Source of the DNA: Trueperella bonasi
GTDB lineage: Bacteria > Actinomycetota > Actinomycetes > Actinomycetales > Actinomycetaceae
DNA: 64,000 nt
Reading direction: 5' to 3'
Assembly (NCBI RefSeq): GCF_030811535.1
Contig: NZ_JAUSQX010000001.1
Location: 1,240,001-1,304,000, forward strand
Shown here: positions 58,715 to 64,000 of the stretch, in pieces
How the letters are laid out: every line of letters begins with the position of its first letter
Numbering within the stretch: the first letter of the stretch is position 1
The notes under the pieces: generated by a model
Databases searched by the model: none
What the model was told of the DNA's origin: nothing
The model's input: only the letters and a program-made list of their open reading frames with translations
Position numbers and translations under genes: made by a program

Positions 58715-58825
58715 GTGAGTGTGAGCGTTAAAATTTCTGCGTCGATGCTCAAAGACATCGACGCCAAGTCTTCCAACCGCTCTGAATTCATCCGAGAAGC
58801 AATTGCCCAAGAGCTGAGGGCTTAG
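58715..58825 (+). CDS. Ribbon-helix-helix (CopG-like) peptide, possibly a fragment
   Basis: A 36-residue frame from GTG 58715: VSVSVKISASMLKDIDAKSS then NRSEFIREAIAQELRA. This is the RHH core, with an N-terminal strand, helix, the NRSEFIREAI turn and second helix. Coding-like sequence continues upstream in frame (GIWEGQSTNIRVERPSISQE) to a stop at about 58630 without a standard start, so the gene may be 5'-damaged. RHH proteins of this size are usually antitoxins; no partner toxin is next to it. Confidence 0.45.
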   Translation: MSVSVKISASMLKDIDAKSSNRSEFIREAIAQELRA

Positions 58826-58864
58826 CTCGTAGCGAGCCTACGATCGGGAAACTGGAAAGAGAGC

Positions 58865-59382
58865 CTAAAGGTTCTCGATAATTCGAGCCTTTGCCTGGGC
58901 GAACTCTTCGTCGCTCAGAATGCCTTCCGTGTGAAGGATGCTTAATTTCCGAAGTTTCTCCGGAGCTGATGGTTCTAGGCTCTGTGCCTGGCTTTAGAAA
59001 TTTGCGGCTGCACTGGCGCTTCGTTCGAAAGAGGCTTACCAAGTGCCTTCATTGCGGCACGGTAAAGCGATTCGCCCATGGAAATATGTGAACGTTCAAA
59101 TTTCTGGTCAGCTATCACTTCGTTCGTAAGTGAATGCACGGTGTATTCACTTACGAACGTCAGGCATGCCTTGCCATGCCTTTTCGATAGGTAGTGCCCA
59201 ACGCCTGCCACTGCCAGCCCGGGTAGGGAGCCACGAAACCCGCGCAAAGTACCGCCGATGATCGAGACTGCCGATCCGATTAACGTGGCTCCAGAGGCAT
59301 CGGTGCCAACACTTGAGCCAGGGTCAAATGAAGCGTCAATTAACCGTTCAAATGGGGCAAAATCGCCGTTGGGGGCCAACAT
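58865..59382 (-). pseudogene. SHOCT-domain protein with a single frameshift
   Basis: The frame starts at ATG 59382 with APNGDFAPFERLIDASFDPG and a Gly-rich hydrophobic stretch (LIGSAVSIIGGTLRGF), and runs to QPQISKARHRA, stopping at 58975. Adding one A in the TCTAAAGCC run (about 58993-58996) continues the frame as KSQAQSLEPSAPEKLRKLS and ends ILSDEEFAQAKARIIENL at 58865, a clear C-terminal SHOCT domain. Either a real frameshift or a base-call error in a short A run. SHOCT proteins are small membrane- or oligomer-associated proteins of unclear role. Confidence 0.72.
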
Positions 59383-59518
59383 TTTACGGGACGTGGAGAT
59401 GCGAACATAGGCGAATTAATACACCTCGATGTAAAACATGTGGCTCATGTGGGTTCGAAGCGTACACGGCTAATCTCCATTGGTTAGTGGCTCGGCCCGC
59501 TAATGTTATTTTCGTTGA

Positions 59519-60730
59519 TTATATTGAGTTTTGCTCTCGGTCGGAAGTATGGACTAAGCGCTTTTCGATCACGACAGCGCTCAGAGCGATCGCCACGGCC
59601 AACATCACCCCAACCCCGGGTAGGGCCAACGGCGTCACCCGGGTTAGCAGCAGACCCGTAAGCGGGGGAGCGATCAGCATTCCCGTGTAAGCCAAGCCCA
59701 TTTGGATGCCCATCATGCGCTCGGTGTTGAGGGCGCCGAATCTGCGCGCCGTTTCTTGCAGCATCATGGGATAGATCGGCCCGCATCCAAAGCCAGCCAC
59801 GGTAAATCCGGCCAAGCTCACTGCCGGCACTGGAGCAAATAATGCCACAGCGCCCAACACGAGCACGCCAGCCCCGGCCCGTAATAGCTCGTAATTTGAT
59901 AGCCGACTCGCAGCTACGCCGGCTGCGATGCGCCCCGCGGTGATCCCGATATAGAAGGCCGCGCCGCCGGCTGCCGCCGAGTCCTCTTCAAGTCCGAAGC
60001 GGCTGACGAAATATGTGGCTCCCCACAGACCCAGCGTCATCTCCACAGCTGAGTAGGAAAAGAAACCCACAAGAATAATTGCCAAGTTCGGCATTTTAAA
60101 CCAAGGTTTGGATGTGGGATCGGCTCCCGTTGGTACGTTCGGCAGTTCCGCATCGTCGACGACGGCCGACGGACTTTCGCCGTCGCTGTGTTCTGCCCAC
60201 AACCCGCGCGAGCCTAAGAAAACTACGAATAGCAGCGCCTGCAAAATCCCGATTGTTACGTACGCTGGCCGCCACTGGTCACTAATATTGAGCCAAAATC
60301 CCACGATTAACGGTCCGAGCGCAGCGCCCACGCCCCAGGAGGCATGCAGGAAATTCATGTGCCGTGAGGAGTAATTGACCGCTACAAAGGCATTCAGAGC
60401 GGCATCGATAGCTCCACCACCCAGTCCCAGAGGCACAGCTAAAACCAGTAGCCACCCAAAGCTTGGTACGAATGCGTAGCCAAACAGTGCCAGCGCAGTC
60501 AGAGCCACTGACGTGGCGGATACTGCGAATGTGCCGAATCGGCGCAACAGCCATCCAGACGAAAAGGAGGCCGTGATCGTCGAGAGCACCACCACTATCG
60601 TAACCAGTGCGGCCGCGGCACTATCTGCCCCAAGTTCCGTGTGCATCGACGGCCAGGCGGCGCCCACAACGGCATCGGGGAGTCCTAAGGAAATGAACGC
60701 GGCGTAAATGATCGCGAGGAGAACTGTCAC
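59519..60730 (-). CDS. MFS transporter (FHS/fucose-permease-like)
   Basis: 403 residues from GTG 60730, twelve transmembrane helices. N-terminal AFISLGLPDAVVGAAWPSMH and LGLGGGAIDAALNAFVAVNY, with HMNFLHASWGVGAALGPLIV in the first half, are characteristic of the FHS/YfkF-like branch. A long hydrophilic central loop (about 180-215) contains DGESPSAVVDDAELP. The second half has FTVAGFGCGPIYPMMLQETA. The substrate is unknown: sugars or drugs. Confidence 0.88.
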   Translation of the reverse strand: MTVLLAIIYAAFISLGLPDAVVGAAWPSMHTELGADSAAAALVTIVVVLSTITASFSSGWLLRRFGTFAVSATSVALTALALFGYAFVPSFGWLLVLAVPLGLGGGAIDAALNAFVAVNYSSRHMNFLHASWGVGAALGPLIVGFWLNISDQWRPAYVTIGILQALLFVVFLGSRGLWAEHSDGESPSAVVDDAELPNVPTGADPTSKPWFKMPNLAIILVGFFSYSAVEMTLGLWGATYFVSRFGLEEDSAAAGGAAFYIGITAGRIAAGVAASRLSNYELLRAGAGVLVLGAVALFAPVPAVSLAGFTVAGFGCGPIYPMMLQETARRFGALNTERMMGIQMGLAYTGMLIAPPLTGLLLTRVTPLALPGVGVMLAVAIALSAVVIEKRLVHTSDREQNSI

Positions 60731-60833
60731 GCACCCAGCCTACCGGGGCGCACCAAAATTCACCCATGGCCACCCTGAGGGCCCTAGCACGGCGGTGCTA
60801 AGAACTCCTCTCCAACCTAGGAGCCGTGCCCAA

Positions 60834-60872
60834 TAAAAAGGTGGGCGTCCCAGTTTTCCCGGGACGCCCACC
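60834..60872 (-). terminator. Terminator of the lipoprotein/membrane protein operon
   Basis: On the minus strand GGTGGGCGTCCC and GGGACGCCCACC form a 12-bp stem followed by TTTTTAT. Confidence 0.92.
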
Positions 60873-60903
60873 GTCGTTAGAGCGCCTCTTCTAGCCTGAG
60901 TAG

Positions 60904-62835
60904 CTATCTGAGGTCGCCCTCGGTAAATTCACCACTGCCCGAAGAGCCGGCTCCACCAGGACCGGCAGCTCCACCATGACTAGCGGCTCCATCAGGGCTA
61001 GCCGTGCCGTAGGCGCCAGCACTACCTTCACCCTGATATCCTGCCGCGGCACCAGCTGCTGCAGCTCCGGCGGCCGCCGAAGCGCTTGCCGCTTTCGCTG
61101 ACTGCCCGGCCTTCGAAAATGCTGCGGCGATCTTCTTGCGGAAGATGATCACGAGCACGACCACAACAAGGAGCACGACACCGGCAATGATCCATCCGAT
61201 CAGGGCGCTCTGGGTGGGCCCCGAAGCGTATCCGTAGAATGAATCAAAATAGCCGGATGTCGTTTGGAACGTGGCCGTCGAACCATCAACGTCCCACGAG
61301 TTCGAGTAATCATCGAAGGAGTTACCCGTTCCGAGGTTAATTGTTCCAGTGATCGATTTGATCTCCGCAGTACCGAGGAACTCATGGGGATACACCACGA
61401 GCTTAACCTCGTAATCTGAGTCAATCCATTCCTTTTCGATGCCATCAATCTCCTCGGCACCTATCAAACCGCCGGTGTAGTTCGAAGCGGGGCCGCCCAC
61501 GCCCTCATAGGAGTTAAAGGAGATCGTGTAAGTGCGCATGCCATCGGCGTCGGAAGTGGACATCGTCGCGCCGTCCTGCGTTGGGGTCAGGCTTTCTTCA
61601 ATGCCGTCAAGGAATGGTTCGAACTCCTCGGTGTCCACGACGACGTCAAGCGTGAGAGTCCACGAACGGGACATGCCAATATCCAGCACAACGTTGAGCG
61701 ATTCAAACGTGATGCTCTTGTCGAAGACCAGGTTGAACGAGTTTAAGCTACTCGTTCGCATTTCGCCTTCGGGGTAGTATTCGGATTCGTATCCTTGGGG
61801 AGTTACCACACCGAATGTTTCGTTGCAGTAGCTGGCACACAGCCGCGAGGATTCGATGCCGCCCGAAAACTCACGTTCCATGCGGCCCATGCCCAAGTCT
61901 GAAGTATTTTCTACGTCTTCAAACACCGTGGTGTTTTCACCGAAGATCGCCTCTGATTTATTGATGAGATCTTCTTTGTCACCTGCGGTGAAACTGAGCG
62001 TGCGCTGATAGCCGGATGCACTAGGATCTACATCGGTATCAAGGCTGGTGTCTTTCAGGTCGAGCGAGGCAAAGAATTCGTCGTCGAGTGCGCGTTCTTC
62101 GTCGGAGACGCTACCGTTGCGTTCGAATCGAACGACGACGTCGTAGGTCCCGTTGGCTAGCGGCGTTAATTCGACGTGAACCCCGTCGAAACCGCCGTCT
62201 TCGACCTCGTCAATATTCAGCCTGCCTCCGTATGGTTGTTCGAAGGTTTCGCCGTTGTAGGTGAGGGTGGTTTTGTCTTCGCCGTCGATAACGCTCGACG
62301 CGTTTTCCTCTTCAAGGACGCCGTCGGCGACGAGCGCCTGTGGCGCCCAGGCAAGTAGCTCGGAGGAGGTGAAGTTTTCCTCGTAACCAAAGCCGGATTT
62401 GAGTGCGTCGTCAGAAGTGACAATTTTAATCTCGGGTTCGAGATCGACACCGCCGGTCTCGAGAAGTTTACCAACTTTGGCCTCGTAGTCCTCGAGCGAG
62501 GAAAAGGCGAGTGTGAACGAGCCGGTGATTTCCTCATCCGTGATCGTGAGCCCTGAAAATTCCAGTTCTTCAGGAAGATGGCTTTTTAGTGAGGTATCAA
62601 CGGCCTCATAGCCGCCGTTAAGCGCATTTTCAGCATCGGCGTCCCGCTGTGCAACGAAAGACATCGTGCGGCTGCCCGCACCTTCTTGGTCCACATCAAT
62701 ATTGGTGCTAATGCGAGCTCCACAACCGGCGAGAAAAATGATCAGTGCCGCGAGGAAGGCGAGCGCTCCCCGGCGCGAACGCGGGGCGGGCGTCGTCGGC
62801 TCCCGTAGCGTTGAGGTAGGTGTGTGCGTGGCCAT
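60904..62835 (-). CDS. Large lipoprotein with C-terminal transmembrane helix, unknown
   Basis: 643 residues. A basic N-terminus, then a lipoprotein signal with ALIIFLAGCG (lipobox LAGC, Cys near residue 38). An ectodomain of ~500 residues begins ARISTNIDVDQEGAGSRTMS and is beta-rich and acidic, with repeated sections that resemble each other (two GMGR/GMSRSW-type joints). One transmembrane helix (WIIAGVVLLVVVVLVIIF, near residue 555) is followed by a basic stop-transfer RKKIAAAF and a low-complexity Ala/Gly/Ser cytoplasmic tail. Lipid anchor and C-terminal helix together would tether both ends. I do not recognise the family. It overlaps its upstream neighbour by one base. Confidence 0.8.
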   Translation of the reverse strand: MATHTPTSTLREPTTPAPRSRRGALAFLAALIIFLAGCGARISTNIDVDQEGAGSRTMSFVAQRDADAENALNGGYEAVDTSLKSHLPEELEFSGLTITDEEITGSFTLAFSSLEDYEAKVGKLLETGGVDLEPEIKIVTSDDALKSGFGYEENFTSSELLAWAPQALVADGVLEEENASSVIDGEDKTTLTYNGETFEQPYGGRLNIDEVEDGGFDGVHVELTPLANGTYDVVVRFERNGSVSDEERALDDEFFASLDLKDTSLDTDVDPSASGYQRTLSFTAGDKEDLINKSEAIFGENTTVFEDVENTSDLGMGRMEREFSGGIESSRLCASYCNETFGVVTPQGYESEYYPEGEMRTSSLNSFNLVFDKSITFESLNVVLDIGMSRSWTLTLDVVVDTEEFEPFLDGIEESLTPTQDGATMSTSDADGMRTYTISFNSYEGVGGPASNYTGGLIGAEEIDGIEKEWIDSDYEVKLVVYPHEFLGTAEIKSITGTINLGTGNSFDDYSNSWDVDGSTATFQTTSGYFDSFYGYASGPTQSALIGWIIAGVVLLVVVVLVIIFRKKIAAAFSKAGQSAKAASASAAAGAAAAGAAAGYQGEGSAGAYGTASPDGAASHGGAAGPGGAGSSGSGEFTEGDLR

Positions 62836-63749
62836 TAGCTCACCAGCAATTCGATAATGACAAAGCCAATGAACCCGGCTACGAACACCGACAGCGCGGT
62901 GAACAGCGTGTGTGGAATCAAAATCGACTTTTCGGGGCGCGCGACCTGGTTAAGCCCTACGTAGATGGAAAGCTCGCTCATGAATGCCGCCATGATTCCG
63001 AGAATTCCAAGGATCATCGAGGCAAGGATTGCGGTGACGGTCACGGGAATAATGCCGAAAATTGCGCCCAGCGCGAGAACGAAAACTAGTGGGATCACTG
63101 ACACGGACCAGATGGTTGCCGCCATGGCAAAAGTTGCTTGGACACCACGGACCTTCAGAGTGAAGTAGAGGCCGGCGATGCGCGCAAAGATGAAAAGTGC
63201 TGAGGCGACCGCTCCAACCAGGAACAGTTTCAGGCTTGTTGTCAATGCGTTGTCAACGTAGCACATTCCGCCACCCAACATGGCCGTCAGTGCATTATCG
63301 ACTCCTCGGGAAGCGGATATGGCGAAGCCGAAATAGAGCAGGCCGGTGAGAACGATGTAGGAGATCGTAGCGACTGGCCATAGGCGGCGGAAGGAATGGC
63401 CCATGCTCAACGCGTCGACGAGTCGACCAGAGAAAATCAGTTTCAAACCGGTCCAAAGCGCCCCGAAGGCGCCGCCGATCGACTCGGTTGGTGGGGTGGT
63501 AACCTGATACGGAATCGAATCGTGACCAGCATGTGGTTGATACTGCTGCTGCGGTGCCTGTTGGCTGCCGTCCGGCTGCTGATTCGAGTATGGCTGCTGG
63601 TTTGAGTAGGACTGTTCGGGTGAGGCTGGTTGAGTGGTGCCCTCGTCCTGCAAGTTACCGGCGGGAGATGGCGAAAACTCATTATTGTGTGGTGGCTGAA
63701 AGTGCTGGGTTTCCCCGGAATTTGACGTGGGATTTTGTTGATTTTCCAC
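62835..63749 (-). CDS. Membrane protein with Gln/Pro-rich N-terminus, unknown
   Basis: 304 residues from ATG 63749. Residues 1-85 are Gln/Pro/Ser/Asn-rich and disordered, with the repeated SYSNQQPYSNQQP. After TESIGGAFGALWTGLKLIFSG come about six transmembrane helices. The layout resembles Yip1-like/DUF6574-type bacterial envelope proteins, without a clear motif. First gene of a two-gene operon with the large lipoprotein. The pair is probably one envelope unit. Confidence 0.75.
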   Translation of the reverse strand: MENQQNPTSNSGETQHFQPPHNNEFSPSPAGNLQDEGTTQPASPEQSYSNQQPYSNQQPDGSQQAPQQQYQPHAGHDSIPYQVTTPPTESIGGAFGALWTGLKLIFSGRLVDALSMGHSFRRLWPVATISYIVLTGLLYFGFAISASRGVDNALTAMLGGGMCYVDNALTTSLKLFLVGAVASALFIFARIAGLYFTLKVRGVQATFAMAATIWSVSVIPLVFVLALGAIFGIIPVTVTAILASMILGILGIMAAFMSELSIYVGLNQVARPEKSILIPHTLFTALSVFVAGFIGFVIIELLVS

Positions 63750-63965
63750 AGGTCCTCTTTCAACTGGCCCGGTTAAAGCTAACCAGATGCGTGCAATTTC
63801 TTCGGAATCCCCGCGGTATCAACCTCTGCAAAATGTTGTCCGCGCGTCTCAACACCGTGGTAAGAGGCATTGGCGGAGCTCCGACTAGGCGTTGGCGGTG
63901 TCGAAATTAGTCGGCGGCCAATGGTAGATTCGAGGGTACGATTCGATCATCCCAACGGAGGGAAA

Positions 63966-64000
63966 ATGACAAAGTACGTATACGACTTTACCGAGGGAGA
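63966..64000 (+). CDS. ppdK: Pyruvate, phosphate dikinase, N-terminal start
   Basis: ATG 63966 behind AACGGAGGGAAA opens a frame MTKYVYDFTEG, which is the conserved start of PpdK (interconversion of pyruvate+ATP+Pi with phosphoenolpyruvate+AMP+PPi). Only eleven complete codons lie in the window, so domain checks are impossible. Confidence 0.82.
   Translation, partial: MTKYVYDFTEG

Overview
The window looks like a chromosomal segment of a high-GC Gram-positive bacterium of the Actinomycetaceae, in the Arcanobacterium/Trueperella/Actinomyces neighbourhood. This rests on actinobacterial marker genes (BldC, DUF3073, mycothiol synthase MshD, a MutT1-type NUDIX/phosphatase, DUF2516, the FABP/nitrobindin-like family, ClpC) and on a large secreted sialidase with C-terminal FG-GAP repeats. 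The genus is an inference. No rRNA, CRISPR array or intact insertion sequence was seen.

Layout. 0-6.4 kb: the 3' end of gdhA, a deleted secreted FG-GAP protein, a sterol-carrier-like protein, a decayed RNase II-like gene, bldC, a DUF3618/holin-like membrane pair, tpx, a patatin-like protein and rtcB. 6.4-11.3 kb: the sialidase with a palindromic operator, a truncated carbonic anhydrase, and tRNA-Glu/Asp/Phe on the minus strand. 11.5-20.2 kb: MscS channel, msrB, EamA exporter, tRNA-Lys, mshD, ppk and a mutT1-like gene. 20.2-26.4 kb: phosphate uptake, with a Pho-box-like repeat and pstSCAB facing a DUF47-pit pair. Together with the adjacent ppk this makes a phosphate/polyphosphate neighbourhood. 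26.6-38 kb: an AGCS symporter, a candidate unannotated structured RNA on the minus strand, an FABP/ygfZ/dtd group, a sugar-symporter/cytidylate-kinase-like fusion and clpC.

38.0-54.6 kb is the most interesting part, a two-module carbohydrate/polyol catabolic region. Module A has a PfkB kinase, a polytopic membrane protein I do not recognise (behind a structured leader), an AraL-like HAD phosphatase, three different FGGY kinases (one AraB-like), a DeoR regulator, an AraM-like glycerol-1-phosphate-dehydrogenase homologue and AraD. No arabinose isomerase is present. Module B has a DhaK-DhaL fused kinase, a zinc alcohol dehydrogenase, an RpiB-like isomerase with an altered N-terminal active-site motif, and an SDR dehydrogenase. 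This set resembles the actinobacterial tetritol/erythrulose pathway that ends in erythrose 4-phosphate. The kinase-dehydrogenase pair of module B is flanked by two 77-bp direct repeats, each ending in an inverted 14-bp motif. The unknown membrane protein is the only transporter candidate in the region.

54.7-59.5 kb is a decaying accessory patch: an ImmA/IrrE-DUF4411 (PIN-like) toxin-antitoxin-type pair, a headless alcohol dehydrogenase, a pRiA4b-ORF3-like fragment, an RHH fragment, a frameshifted SHOCT protein and a 76-bp inverted-repeat element. 59.5-64 kb returns to an MFS transporter, a lipoprotein/membrane-protein pair of unknown role, and the first codons of ppdK.
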